This document shows, piece by piece, positions 1 to 7,953 of a stretch of 64,000 nt of DNA. Position 1 is the first letter of the stretch; every line of letters starts with the position of its first letter. A program made the position numbers and the translations under genes. This DNA is from a virus. The stretch covers positions 1-64,000 of IMG/VR virus record IMGVR_UViG_3300017917_004266; one strand, given 5' to 3'. A model generated the notes under the pieces. The model saw only the letters and a list, made by a program, of their open reading frames with translations. It made no database searches and was not told the origin of the DNA.

Positions 1-1059
1 GATTATGGTAATAATTGGATTCTTAAAAATACTCTAACTTCTTTTAGAAGAATTGCGATAAATAGTAATGGTAAATATCAAACCGCAATCATTGATGGTG
101 GACAAATCTACACTTCTAAAACAGATGAATTAATAGATGGAAATCTTTATGCAGATAACTTAGTTTATAATACTGGTATTCAAAATATTTCTGGAGCAAA
201 AACATTTCTTGATTCTGGAATATTCTCTCTTTCTGGAGCATCACCTTTATCTTTACCTACAAATCCACTTGCAATAGTTGGTAGTGGAAATACTTATATA
301 CAAGTAAATATTCAAAATAGAGCAACTGGTACAACTGCTACAGCAGATTTAGTTATTACAGCAAATAATGGGACAGATACTTCTAATTATATTAATCTTG
401 GAATTAATAATTCTGGTTATTCTGATCCAGCATTTAGTAATGGTAGTGGATTAGATGGGTATTTAATTGTTAATGGTGGAAGTTTGGATATTGCGACTAC
501 TCCTACTAACTCAGCAATAGAATTTCACGTAGGCGGAACAACCGCAGATAAATTAATAGCAAGAATAGATAATTCTGGAATAAATATAACAAGTGGCACA
601 TATAGAGTTAATAATACAGGAGTTCTTTTAAGTGGACAAAATAGTTTTTTAATTACTTTATATAATACTAGTGATACTCAAGCGTCTGGACATAATTATT
701 TTGGAAATATAGCGGCAGCATTCAGCCAAACAGCAGGTGGAGTTAATAGAAGATTTCCTATATTAGAATCTTGTATAGTAAAAAAAGCTACTTGGACTCA
801 ATTTAATCAAACAGTTGGAAATCCAAGCCAAAATTCTACAGGATATTTTATTAATACTACAACAAATATAACTGGAATAATAAGTACAACCATTAATACT
901 CAAAATACAAATACTCCAACGCATTATATAGTAGATTTTTCTCCACCGATAACTATATCAACTGGTGATTATATCGTTTGTTCTTTATTTGGTCCAGGTT
1001 ATGCTACTACGTACCCAGCTACAGTTAGAAATACTGTAAATTTATATTGCTATAATTAA
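1..1059 (+). CDS. Tail fibre / adhesin, C-terminal part (5' truncated by window edge)
   Basis: The frame is open from base 1 with no start codon, giving 352 codons before TAA, so the N-terminus lies upstream. The first half is beta-rich and Ser/Gly/Asn-rich, with a module NISGAKTF that recurs as ISGTKTF and ISGSKTF in the fibre at 8700-11387. The last ~130 residues are non-repetitive and could be the distal receptor-binding or capping domain (inference). It is followed directly by the lysis genes. Structural adhesin role is well supported by composition and shared modules; the receptor is unknown. Confidence 0.7.
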   Translation, partial: DYGNNWILKNTLTSFRRIAINSNGKYQTAIIDGGQIYTSKTDELIDGNLYADNLVYNTGIQNISGAKTFLDSGIFSLSGASPLSLPTNPLAIVGSGNTYIQVNIQNRATGTTATADLVITANNGTDTSNYINLGINNSGYSDPAFSNGSGLDGYLIVNGGSLDIATTPTNSAIEFHVGGTTADKLIARIDNSGINITSGTYRVNNTGVLLSGQNSFLITLYNTSDTQASGHNYFGNIAAAFSQTAGGVNRRFPILESCIVKKATWTQFNQTVGNPSQNSTGYFINTTTNITGIISTTINTQNTNTPTHYIVDFSPPITISTGDYIVCSLFGPGYATTYPATVRNTVNLYCYN

Positions 1060-1062
1060 TAT

Positions 1063-1091
1063 TAGATTTTAAATATTTTTTCTTTTATAAT
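1063..1091 (+). promoter_or_regulatory. Sigma70-like promoter ahead of the lysis cassette
   Basis: TAGATT at 1063-1068, a 17-nt spacer and a perfect TATAAT at 1086-1091. The -35 resembles the TAGACA/TAGACT hexamers before 7954 and 16129. It lies just upstream of a TAGTGTAATA box at 1093-1102. The region is very AT-rich, so chance matches are a caveat. Confidence 0.5.
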
Positions 1092-1092
1092 A

Positions 1093-1102
1093 TAGTGTAA
1101 TA
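1093..1102 (+). promoter_or_regulatory. TAGTGTAATA box, copy 1
   Basis: Exact TAGTGTAATA in the gap before the holin-like gene, 4 bases ahead of its ATG, with no Shine-Dalgarno between. One of ten copies of this box placed in front of + strand genes. Confidence 0.55.
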
Positions 1103-1106
1103 TAGT

Positions 1107-1391
1107 ATGAAAATTATGCTATCTAAAATATTTGGCCCTAATTGGAGATCTAGTTCATCTGGAATAACTACAGTAATAGCAGTTGCGACAGGTATAGCAA
1201 TTCATTCAGATCCATCTCTTGTAGCATTTCTTCCAGATGGTTTAGAAGTTTATATTTTAGGAATTTCAAAATTAATTGCAGTTGTAAGTGGAATTATTTT
1301 TGCACTAACAGTAAAAGATGCATCGGTTACTGGAGGATCAGTTCCTCAAACAACCGAAGCAAAAGACAGAACAAATGGAGAAAATATATGA
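1107..1391 (+). CDS. Holin-like membrane protein
   Basis: A 94-residue protein with two hydrophobic stretches, about residues 17-32 (GITTVIAVATGIAI) and 50-68 (ILGISKLIAVVSGIIFAL), and a polar C-tail. Size, topology and position at the head of a lysis cassette that includes a muramidase fit a class II-type holin, which would permeabilise the inner membrane. There is no Shine-Dalgarno; the ATG sits 4 nt after a TAGTGTAATA box. The stop overlaps the next ATG by 4 bases. It could instead be a small membrane protein of other function. Confidence 0.6.
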   Translation: MKIMLSKIFGPNWRSSSSGITTVIAVATGIAIHSDPSLVAFLPDGLEVYILGISKLIAVVSGIIFALTVKDASVTGGSVPQTTEAKDRTNGENI

Positions 1392-1837
1392 ATAAATTAC
1401 AATTAGCCGCAGTTGCTCTTTTGAGCGTATTTCTTGGTGCTTGTGCAACAACTCCAACTGGTCAAGTTGATCCAGCAACAAGCGTTTCAAATGCATTACC
1501 TTATGTTAAACCAGCAGTTGTATTAGCTTGTACAGTTGTTCTTGATCAGGCCCTTTCTCCAGCAGATCGCGTAGAAAAAGCGAAAATGATTAATCATGTT
1601 GCAGCAATTGTAGAAGGATTAACGGTTGGTAATGCTCCAACTCCAGATCAACTTCAAAAAGCATTAACTGATTATCTTCCAGAAGAAAAAACTCATTGGG
1701 TAAATTATGTTAGTGTTATCAAAGATATTTACGCTCAACAATTCGCTCGTATTGACGGAAATACCGCTCTTGCAATTAAGGTACTTAACGCTATTGCATC
1801 TGGATGTAAAGATGCTACAGCAAGTTACGTAGAGTAA
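1388..1837 (+). CDS. Lipoprotein in lysis cassette
   Basis: 149 residues. The N-terminus MNKLQLAAVALLSVFLGAC is a classic signal peptide with lipobox LGAC (Cys19), so it is expected to be lipidated and anchored in an envelope membrane. The mature part is mainly predicted helix with two further Cys (about 48 and 140). It starts in the stop of the holin-like gene and ends 2 bases before the next ORF, so the cassette is tightly coupled. The function is not recognised; an o-spanin-like or lysis-timing role is inferred from position only. Confidence 0.6.
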   Translation: MNKLQLAAVALLSVFLGACATTPTGQVDPATSVSNALPYVKPAVVLACTVVLDQALSPADRVEKAKMINHVAAIVEGLTVGNAPTPDQLQKALTDYLPEEKTHWVNYVSVIKDIYAQQFARIDGNTALAIKVLNAIASGCKDATASYVE

Positions 1838-1839
1838 TC

Positions 1840-2040
1840 ATGCCAACTGGAATACTCCAAGCTTTACTTTCAGCAGTATCTGGAATATTCGCAGCAATCA
1901 ATAACGTATTTGGCGCTAAGAATACAAAAGAAATGAAAGAGCGTCAAGAAGCTCAAAAAGAAGTAGAGTATCAAAGCGACATAGAAAAAGAAATCAAGGA
2001 GAAAGATCTTGAAAAGATTCGTAAACGTATTGGCTCTTAA
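1840..2040 (+). CDS. Small amphipathic/membrane protein, i-spanin-like
   Basis: 66 residues: residues 3-25 are hydrophobic to amphipathic (ILQALLSAVSGIFAAINNVF), followed by a highly charged helix rich in E/K that looks like a short coiled coil. A lipoprotein gene begins inside its 3' end in another frame (2009), an arrangement typical of i-spanin/o-spanin pairs. It is shorter than usual i-spanins, so the call is tentative; a pore-forming peptide is an alternative. Confidence 0.4.
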   Translation: MPTGILQALLSAVSGIFAAINNVFGAKNTKEMKERQEAQKEVEYQSDIEKEIKEKDLEKIRKRIGS

Positions 2041-2425
2041 TTTTTTTCTCGTTAGTTGCGCAACAATAACTCCAAATAAAATAGAAGATAGTACGGCTTC
2101 TTATGATGCATCTACTCCTTCTCAATATAATCAAGATAATGGCGGACTTATAGCTCTTCTTGATAATGGAGCAGTAATTACATCTCAAGCAAAAAACCGC
2201 TATAATAAATTAATTGAAATGTATAAAGTAAAATTTAAAAAAGAAAAAGCTATTGAACTTATCGAGAATGCTGGAATACAACCATATAAAGATCGCTATG
2301 GAAATAATCTTTTTTTAATTGATAATGAACATCTTGTTTATTTTGGAGTTTTAAATAGTTGGTTAAAAGAAAAAGTTTCTGCAGATAATATAATTGATAA
2401 AACAATAGATAAAATAAATAACTAA
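2009..2425 (+). CDS. Lipoprotein, o-spanin-like, TTG start
   Basis: 138 residues starting at TTG, preceded by AAGGAG at 1996-2001 with a 7-nt spacer, overlapping the upstream gene by 32 bases. The signal peptide MKRFVNVLALNFFLVSC ends in lipobox LVSC (Cys17). The mature domain is polar with a charged helical region, not Pro-rich as in Rz1. Overlap with a small membrane/coiled-coil gene suggests a two-component spanin, which would join inner and outer membranes in the last lysis step; this is inference from architecture. Confidence 0.5.
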   Translation: MKRFVNVLALNFFLVSCATITPNKIEDSTASYDASTPSQYNQDNGGLIALLDNGAVITSQAKNRYNKLIEMYKVKFKKEKAIELIENAGIQPYKDRYGNNLFLIDNEHLVYFGVLNSWLKEKVSADNIIDKTIDKINN

Positions 2426-2430
2426 ATAAA

Positions 2431-3192
2431 ATGGGAAGTTTAACTTTAAATAGAAAAAGAATATTTTCATTTCCAATAGGATCATCTTATGGTAGCGCTG
2501 TTTATTTGAAATTTTTAGATGCACCATCAAGAATTATTTCAGATGTTCTTGATCCAGAAATACTTGTAAATCAAAATTTAAGTGGAACATTAAATATTTA
2601 TGAGGGAGGAATAAATGGTCCATTAGTGACTATTCAGTATGATATTTTTGATTTTTATAATTCATCAGGAAGTACTGTAATTACTAATACATATTCTATA
2701 CCTCAAAATTCAATAATAGTTTTTTTAAATGACTCTGCATTTCCTGGTACAGTTTTATTAAAAAATGCAGCTGGACAATACGCTGGTTATTTTGAAAATT
2801 ATTATCAAGGTAAAACTTCTATTAATAAACAAAATTTAAGTACATTATATCCCAGCAATACATTTGCTGGAGGCACTAAATTTTATCCAAATAATAAATA
2901 CATATATAAATCTATAACTTCTAATACCTTAGCTAATGTATTTAATTTTAATGAATTAACTATATTTACAGATATATTAGAAATAATAAATGGAAATACT
3001 TCATATTCATTTTATGCAGGATACACAAATTGGTTAGCTAATGATTATACTACAAACGCAAATAATTTTGTGATTCCATACAATTCAATTATTTCATTTA
3101 ATACAAATACATATAAATCTTTATCTGTAAATGGTGGAGCAATTATACAAAAATATAATAGTGGAAAAATAAATTTAAATAAAAATGCTTAA
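2431..3192 (+). CDS. Beta-rich structural protein with two tandem halves
   Basis: 253 residues, Asn/Ser/Tyr-rich. The two halves look alike: IPQNSIIVF near residue 90 is echoed by IPYNSIISF near 210, each followed by a strand pattern and a KxxIN ending. This suggests a tandem duplication of a beta-sandwich-like domain. It resembles the phage's adhesins in composition but sits inside the lysis cassette and overlaps the muramidase start by 8 bases. No family recognised. Confidence 0.5.
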   Translation: MGSLTLNRKRIFSFPIGSSYGSAVYLKFLDAPSRIISDVLDPEILVNQNLSGTLNIYEGGINGPLVTIQYDIFDFYNSSGSTVITNTYSIPQNSIIVFLNDSAFPGTVLLKNAAGQYAGYFENYYQGKTSINKQNLSTLYPSNTFAGGTKFYPNNKYIYKSITSNTLANVFNFNELTIFTDILEIINGNTSYSFYAGYTNWLANDYTTNANNFVIPYNSIISFNTNTYKSLSVNGGAIIQKYNSGKINLNKNA

Positions 3193-3811
3193 TAATAAAT
3201 CACTTAATCTTATATTAGAATTTGAAGTTGGTGGAGGAGAAAATTATTATAATAAATTTTTAAAAAATCCAACTTGGCCAGGAGAGCAAAGTGGAGTTAC
3301 TATTGGTGTTGGTTATGATCTTGGATATGTTAATAAAACAGAATTTACAAATGACTGGAAAGAATTAAATCAAAAAGATTTTGATAGATTATATAAAGTA
3401 GTTGGAATAAAAGGAATCGCAGCAAAAGATCTTATTAGAGGATTAAAAGATATAACTATTCCTTGGGATCTTGCATTAAAAGTATTTAATAATAAAACAG
3501 TAACTAAATTTTATAATTTAACGCGCGAAACTTTTCCTAATTTTGATAATCTTCCAGAAGACGCAAAAGGCGGATTAGTTAGTCTTATCTTTAATAGAGG
3601 TAATAGTTTAGAAGGTGATCGCCGCCGTGAAATGAAATTAATACGAGATGGTATGAAATTAGTATCTATTTTTGATCAAAAAGCACTTACTTTTATAGCT
3701 AATCAAATAAGAAGTATGAAAAGAATATGGATTGGTGGAAGTATAGAAAAAGGTATGAGTAGGCGTAGAGATGCAGAAGCGAAATTAATTGAAGAATCAT
3801 TAAATGTGTAA
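3185..3811 (+). CDS. Endolysin, pesticin-type muramidase
   Basis: 208 residues. The motif pattern matches the pesticin/phage-lysozyme-like family: a Glu in EFEVGG (about residues 12-17, probable catalytic acid), SGVTIGVGYDLGY (36-48) with the family's Thr and Asp, LVSLIFNRG (about 133-141), and a C-terminal RRRDAEAKLIEE. It should hydrolyse the MurNAc-GlcNAc bond of peptidoglycan. There is no signal peptide, so it needs the holin for export. The gene overlaps its upstream neighbour by 8 bases. Confidence 0.85.
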   Translation: MLNNKSLNLILEFEVGGGENYYNKFLKNPTWPGEQSGVTIGVGYDLGYVNKTEFTNDWKELNQKDFDRLYKVVGIKGIAAKDLIRGLKDITIPWDLALKVFNNKTVTKFYNLTRETFPNFDNLPEDAKGGLVSLIFNRGNSLEGDRRREMKLIRDGMKLVSIFDQKALTFIANQIRSMKRIWIGGSIEKGMSRRRDAEAKLIEESLNV

Positions 3812-3813
3812 TA
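3804..3813 (+). promoter_or_regulatory. TAGTGTAATA-type box, copy 2
   Basis: ATGTGTAATA (8/10 match) overlapping the stop codon of the endolysin gene, 6 bases before the ATG of a 49-codon lipoprotein gene that lacks a Shine-Dalgarno. Confidence 0.4.
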
Positions 3814-3819
3814 ATTATT

Positions 3820-3969
3820 ATGAAAAAATTAATATTAATATTACCTTTATTTTTATTAATTAGTTGTTCTGAACAAAAATATGATAGTCGTGAATTTCCT
3901 ACAAAATATTCAGATTCGGCTACAATGGGTTCAGCTGATGATGTTACTAAAGAATTATACAAAAAATAA
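3820..3969 (+). CDS. Small lipoprotein (49 aa)
   Basis: The product begins MKKLILILPLFLLISC, a complete signal peptide with lipobox LISC (Cys16); the mature protein is a 34-residue polar tail ending in KELYKK. Size and position right after the endolysin fit an Rz1-like o-spanin or a superinfection-exclusion lipoprotein. It starts 6 nt after a TAGTGTAATA-type box with no Shine-Dalgarno. It is the third lipoprotein in 2.6 kb. Confidence 0.65.
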   Translation: MKKLILILPLFLLISCSEQKYDSREFPTKYSDSATMGSADDVTKELYKK

Positions 3970-3996
3970 TTAAAATTAATTAAAATTAATTGAATT

Positions 3997-4006
3997 ATGT
4001 GTAATA
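3997..4006 (+). promoter_or_regulatory. TAGTGTAATA-type box, copy 3
   Basis: ATGTGTAATA, 24 bases before the ATG at 4031. A separate TATTAT at 4018-4023 lies 7 bases before that ATG, the same spacing seen at other putatively leaderless starts in the window. Confidence 0.4.
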
Positions 4007-4030
4007 TTAAATAATAATATTATTTAATAT

Positions 4031-4615
4031 ATGACTTACGATCCAGAAAAATATGGCTTTGAATTAAATGCCAAAAGAAAAGGTCCTAAATCAGCAGCTC
4101 AAACTCCATCAAAATTATCAGAAAAACGTAAAGGTTCATCTAAAAATAAACCTGGAAGTGCAGGAAAAGATGGAGGAGCAATAGAATTTTCTAAAAAAGT
4201 TATAGAGGCCCTTAAAAATAAAGTTAAAGAACATAATTCAAAATATAGTAAAAAAGTAACACTAGGTCAATTAAAGAAAGTATATCGTCGTGGTGCTGGA
4301 GCATTTTCTTCTTCTCATCGTCCTGGTAAAACTCGTGGTCAATGGGCTATAGCCAGAGTAAATATGTTTCTTAGAATGATTGCAGGTAAACCAGTTAAAG
4401 ATGCTTATCGTAAAGCTGATAGTGATATTGCAAAAGCAAAAACAGAAATTATTATAGAAGCATCAATTGATCCTTCAGACGAAGATTTTAACCAAGCAGA
4501 TTTAGATATTGAAAAATATGATTTAAAAAATTTTGATTTTAGTTCATCAGAAGAACTATATCTCGATGATGAAGAAGATGGTGTAATATTTGGTTACGGA
4601 AGATTTGAAATATGA
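4031..4615 (+). CDS. Conserved head-region protein with GAFSxSHRPGxxRGQWA motif
   Basis: 194 residues: a basic Lys/Ser-rich N-terminus (1-50), a central domain with VYRRGAGAFSSSHRPGKTRG (about 86-105) followed by QWAIARVNMFLRM, and an acidic Asp/Glu-rich tail (150-194). I recall this central motif from conserved unknowns in other large tailed phages, but I assign no function. The gene overlaps the protease gene by 4 bases (ATGA), so a head-assembly role is inferred. No Shine-Dalgarno is visible. Confidence 0.55.
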   Translation: MTYDPEKYGFELNAKRKGPKSAAQTPSKLSEKRKGSSKNKPGSAGKDGGAIEFSKKVIEALKNKVKEHNSKYSKKVTLGQLKKVYRRGAGAFSSSHRPGKTRGQWAIARVNMFLRMIAGKPVKDAYRKADSDIAKAKTEIIIEASIDPSDEDFNQADLDIEKYDLKNFDFSSSEELYLDDEEDGVIFGYGRFEI

Positions 4616-6177
4616 AAAATAAACATAAATACTCAACAATATTTTCTAATTTAAAAATTAGACCAGTAGTTAGTGAAGAAAAAGATAAATATTTATCTGT
4701 TGCTTCTTTAAATAAATTAAAAAAATTTTTACCAGATATTAATACAGAAGATAATGTTGATTTATTACCAGTAGCTTTTGATGCTTGCGTTGTTAATCGT
4801 GTTAATAAAAATGGAGATGTAATTGATGGTGAAACAGCGGCTAGAGTAGCTAAATTATTTGTTAATAAACCTATCAATATTGAACATAATCGTAATAATG
4901 TTATAGGATGTATTGTTTCTTATAATTTTAGTGAATTCGGCACAAATGAAAGTCTTGCAGAAACAGATATTAAAAGTATGAAAAAACCATTTAATATTAC
5001 CCTTGGTGGTGTTATTTGGAAAGTAGTAAATCGCGATTTAGCAGAACAAATTGAAGAAAGTAATGATCCAACAAGTGAAAATTATATGGCAATATCTGCT
5101 TCTTGGGAACTTGGTTTTAATGAATATAATGTTATAGTATTAGATGAAAATGAAAAAAATATAGAAAATGGACAAATTATTAGTGATGCAAATGAAATTG
5201 AAAAATTAGAACCAAATCTTAGAGGATTTGGCGGTAGTGGTAAAATAGCTAATAATAAATATATTTATCGTCAAGTTTTAGGTAAAGTTGCTTCTTTAGG
5301 AGTAGGATTTACGTTAAATCCAGCTGCCGATGTAAAAGGCATAGCTACTCCTGATCAAGAACCAGCTAAAATTGAACTAAAAACAAATAAAAGTTCAGAA
5401 GAAGAACCTAAAATAGAGGAAGTAGAAGCTGGTATCACAGAACAAATATCAGAAAATAATATTTCCCAAGAAGATAATTTAAATGTAAAAAAAGAGAGGA
5501 TATATATGAAAATAACCAAAATTGAAGACATTACTGATAGTCTGCTAAAAGAAGCAACCGCTAGTTCGGTAGTTGATTTTATTGCAGAAGAAATTAAAAA
5601 AGTAAGCGATAAATTTGTAGCTGAAAAAGCAGAAAAAGAAACTGCTGTTAAAGCCGCTACAGAAAAAGCTGAAGCTGCTATAGCTGAACAAGAAACTCTT
5701 AAAAAACAATTAGCTGAAGTAAATGAAAAATTATCAGCTATTCAAGCCGAACAAGAAGCTAAAGCAAAAGAAGATACTTTCAATATGCGTATGGCTGCAC
5801 TCGATAGTGAATATGACCTTGAAGATGAAGATCGTAAAATTATTGCTAAACAATTAAAAGATCTTAGCGAGGAAGCCTTCGTAGAATATAAAAATTCCCT
5901 TGCTGTTCTTATGAAAGAGAAAAGCAAAGCCTTTAAAAAGGCTAAAGAGGAAAAGATGCAAAAAGAAGAAGCTGGAAAATCAGTTAAAGCTGAAGTTTTA
6001 GCTTCCGAAGCCGCTGCATCAGAAGAAAAAACAACTGATGAAGTTGTTAACCAAGCCGTTGACAACGGAACAAAGGCTTCTACAGAAATTCCAAATTCTG
6101 CCCCAGCTGCAGAGCCAACCGTACAAGAAAAGTACGCTAAAGCTTTCAGTTTAGAAGGATTTGAATTTACAAAATAA
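4612..6177 (+). CDS. Prohead protease with C-terminal scaffold domain
   Basis: 521 residues. The N-terminal ~250 residues look like a capsid maturation serine protease: a probable catalytic His in NKPINIEHNR (about 88-97) and a probable catalytic Ser in MAISASWELGF (about 161-171). After a charged linker, residues 299-521 are mostly helical, Lys/Glu/Ala-rich and coiled-coil-like, as expected of an internal scaffold. Protease-scaffold fusion just before the capsid genes is a known phage arrangement. An internal start at 5506 probably yields scaffold alone. Confidence 0.75.
   Translation: MKNKHKYSTIFSNLKIRPVVSEEKDKYLSVASLNKLKKFLPDINTEDNVDLLPVAFDACVVNRVNKNGDVIDGETAARVAKLFVNKPINIEHNRNNVIGCIVSYNFSEFGTNESLAETDIKSMKKPFNITLGGVIWKVVNRDLAEQIEESNDPTSENYMAISASWELGFNEYNVIVLDENEKNIENGQIISDANEIEKLEPNLRGFGGSGKIANNKYIYRQVLGKVASLGVGFTLNPAADVKGIATPDQEPAKIELKTNKSSEEEPKIEEVEAGITEQISENNISQEDNLNVKKERIYMKITKIEDITDSLLKEATASSVVDFIAEEIKKVSDKFVAEKAEKETAVKAATEKAEAAIAEQETLKKQLAEVNEKLSAIQAEQEAKAKEDTFNMRMAALDSEYDLEDEDRKIIAKQLKDLSEEAFVEYKNSLAVLMKEKSKAFKKAKEEKMQKEEAGKSVKAEVLASEAAASEEKTTDEVVNQAVDNGTKASTEIPNSAPAAEPTVQEKYAKAFSLEGFEFTK
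5506..6177 (+). CDS. Nested in-frame scaffold protein
   Basis: An in-frame ATG at 5506 (Met299 of the protease-scaffold ORF) is preceded by AGAGAGGA at 5493-5500 with 5 bases spacing, a much better Shine-Dalgarno than at the full-length start. The 223-residue product MKITKIEDIT... is a complete, highly charged helical/coiled-coil protein ending just before the decoration gene. The layout is that of lambda C/Nu3, where free scaffold is made in excess over the fusion. Codon use becomes more like the capsid genes toward its end, suggesting high expression. Confidence 0.65.
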   Translation: MKITKIEDITDSLLKEATASSVVDFIAEEIKKVSDKFVAEKAEKETAVKAATEKAEAAIAEQETLKKQLAEVNEKLSAIQAEQEAKAKEDTFNMRMAALDSEYDLEDEDRKIIAKQLKDLSEEAFVEYKNSLAVLMKEKSKAFKKAKEEKMQKEEAGKSVKAEVLASEAAASEEKTTDEVVNQAVDNGTKASTEIPNSAPAAEPTVQEKYAKAFSLEGFEFTK

Positions 6178-6192
6178 TTAAGGAGAAAATAT

Positions 6193-6738
6193 ATGGCACA
6201 CAATCTAAGACCATTACAACAATATAACGAGCATGATGTTATCAATTTCTTTGCTTATAGCGGAGATAGTACTCTTGTTCGTAAAGGCGCTGCGGTTAAA
6301 ATCCAAGGTGCTGGCTTCAAAGCCGATTCTACAAATCCAGTAGAAATGCTAGGTGCTCCAGGCGCCTCTTATACCAATACAGTATCACAACGTTATGGCA
6401 CAGTACCAAAAGTAGCTGCCGCCGTATCTGGAGATAAAGTACTTGGTCTAACTCTACTAGATATTCGTGAGACTGATGAAAATGGTGAAAAACTAATTTA
6501 CAATCCACGTAAAGCTGCTGAAATGAATGTCGTTATCAGCGGTCAAACCGTACCAGTTCTAACTCGTGGCGTAGTTCTTTATAGTGGACTAGCTGCTGGT
6601 TCAGCTGGAGACAACGTTTATCTACATGCTACCACAGCTGGTGATTTGTCAACAACAAACACTGGTGGTACAAAAGTAGGAAAACTTCTTGGTGATCGCG
6701 ACGCTAATGGCGTTGCTCTCCTCAAGATCGAACTATAA
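6193..6738 (+). CDS. Putative capsid decoration protein
   Basis: 181 residues, Gly/Ala/Val-rich, beta-rich, no signal peptide. It has a strong Shine-Dalgarno (AAGGAG at 6180-6185) and codon use like the neighbouring major capsid gene, both signs of high expression. The slot between scaffold and major capsid gene is where capsid cement/decoration proteins are commonly encoded; features such as KGAAVK and LTRGVVLYSG recall small beta-barrel head-decoration proteins. Assignment rests on position and composition. Confidence 0.6.
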   Translation: MAHNLRPLQQYNEHDVINFFAYSGDSTLVRKGAAVKIQGAGFKADSTNPVEMLGAPGASYTNTVSQRYGTVPKVAAAVSGDKVLGLTLLDIRETDENGEKLIYNPRKAAEMNVVISGQTVPVLTRGVVLYSGLAAGSAGDNVYLHATTAGDLSTTNTGGTKVGKLLGDRDANGVALLKIEL

Positions 6739-6761
6739 TTTCAGTAAAGGAGAAATTTAAC

Positions 6762-7844
6762 ATGAAATTAAAACTCAAAAATACACCAGAACAAGTTGAG
6801 CTAATCAAAGCTATGGGCAGCAGAGATGCTAACGTAGCTAGAGAAGCCACACAAGCATTTGCAGCATTTATCGGCCCAGTCGTTAGCAAAGTTCTAATGC
6901 AAGCTGGTACTGCTAGTGCAGTTTATAGTGATCTTCCTTATGATGAAGATGATAATCCTTCAATTCCTCTCGACCTATGGGTTGGTGAAGGTGAAGGCTA
7001 TACCACAGTATGGAGTCAAAACGTAGCAGGTGGTCTTCCAACTTCTAACGTTGAAGGCTTCTCTGAAATGAAAGTTGCAACCTATCGTTTAGATAGCGCA
7101 GTTTCTATGCTAAAAAGATATGTCCGTCGTGGCCGTCTTGATGTAGTTAGCAAAGCAGTAGAACGTATGACAAATGAAGTTCTTGTAAAACAAGAACGTA
7201 ACGCTTGGGCAGTCGTTCTAAAAGCTTTAGCTGAAGCTACAAGCAATGGCGCTGACCATATCGAAAGAATTACTGGTGGAGCATTAACTCTAGGTGGTTT
7301 GAATTCTTTAATTACTTTAGTAAAAAGAATCAATACATCTTATGCCGCTGGTACAACTGATAGTTCTTATGGTCTAACCGATCTATTCGTAAGTCCAGAG
7401 ATTAAAGGTGATATCCGTGCATTTGCTTACAATCAAGTAACAAATACAAGCACAGATCTTCCAGCTGGTGTTCGTGAAGAAATTTATCGCAACGCTGGCG
7501 CTCAAGAGATCTATGGTATCTCTATCCATGAACTAGTTGAACTAGGTGTTGGCAAAAAATACAATACTCTATTCAATAGTTTCTTTGGTGGTACAAATGG
7601 TGGTACACCAGACTTTGATGAAGGTACAAGTGGCGATGAAATCCTAGTTGGTTTAGATCTAACTAAAGATGCATTTGTCCGTCCAGTAGCTCGTAATAGT
7701 GAAACTGGTGGCACATTCACCGCTCTTCCAGATGATCAATTCGTAACTCGCCAAGATAAAGTTGGCTTTTACGGTTCTCTAGAAGAGGGTCGTGTATGTC
7801 TCGATGGTCGTGCAGTAGCAGGACTAATCGTAGCCGCTTCCTAA
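6762..7844 (+). CDS. Major capsid protein (HK97-fold inferred)
   Basis: 360 residues. It has the strong Shine-Dalgarno AAGGAG, the most optimised codon use in the window, and sits after protease, scaffold and decoration genes. A central helix (about 130-160, NEVLVKQERNAWAVVLKAL) followed by a strand/loop domain with LTDLFVSPEIKGDIR fits the spine-helix and P-domain of HK97-type capsids. It is followed by an intrinsic terminator, consistent with a highly transcribed unit. Confidence 0.85.
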   Translation: MKLKLKNTPEQVELIKAMGSRDANVAREATQAFAAFIGPVVSKVLMQAGTASAVYSDLPYDEDDNPSIPLDLWVGEGEGYTTVWSQNVAGGLPTSNVEGFSEMKVATYRLDSAVSMLKRYVRRGRLDVVSKAVERMTNEVLVKQERNAWAVVLKALAEATSNGADHIERITGGALTLGGLNSLITLVKRINTSYAAGTTDSSYGLTDLFVSPEIKGDIRAFAYNQVTNTSTDLPAGVREEIYRNAGAQEIYGISIHELVELGVGKKYNTLFNSFFGGTNGGTPDFDEGTSGDEILVGLDLTKDAFVRPVARNSETGGTFTALPDDQFVTRQDKVGFYGSLEEGRVCLDGRAVAGLIVAAS

Positions 7845-7867
7845 TATTTAAATATTAGAAAATTGAA

Positions 7868-7905
7868 AAGCCCAAGGGTTAATCCCCTTGGGTTTTTCTT
7901 TTTTT
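7868..7905 (+). terminator. Intrinsic terminator after major capsid gene
   Basis: Perfect 8-bp stem CCCAAGGG (7871-7878) / CCCTTGGG (7885-7892), a 6-nt loop, then a T-rich run. By far the most GC-rich hairpin among the intergenic gaps I read here. Confidence 0.9.
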
Positions 7906-7907
7906 AT

Positions 7908-7936
7908 TAGACATCTCATATTTAATAATATATAAT
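7908..7936 (+). promoter_or_regulatory. Sigma70-like promoter after the capsid terminator
   Basis: TAGACA at 7908-7913 (5/6 to TTGACA), 17-nt spacer, perfect TATAAT at 7931-7936. A strong Shine-Dalgarno (AAGGAG, 7942-7947) follows before the ATG at 7954. It would restart transcription past the terminator. Confidence 0.65.
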
Positions 7937-7953
7937 AATATAAGGAGAATATT

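Noticed and set aside
7845-7953. Hidden small gene after the capsid gene
   Set aside because: The gap is filled by a terminator, a promoter and a Shine-Dalgarno; no ORF with supporting signals fits.
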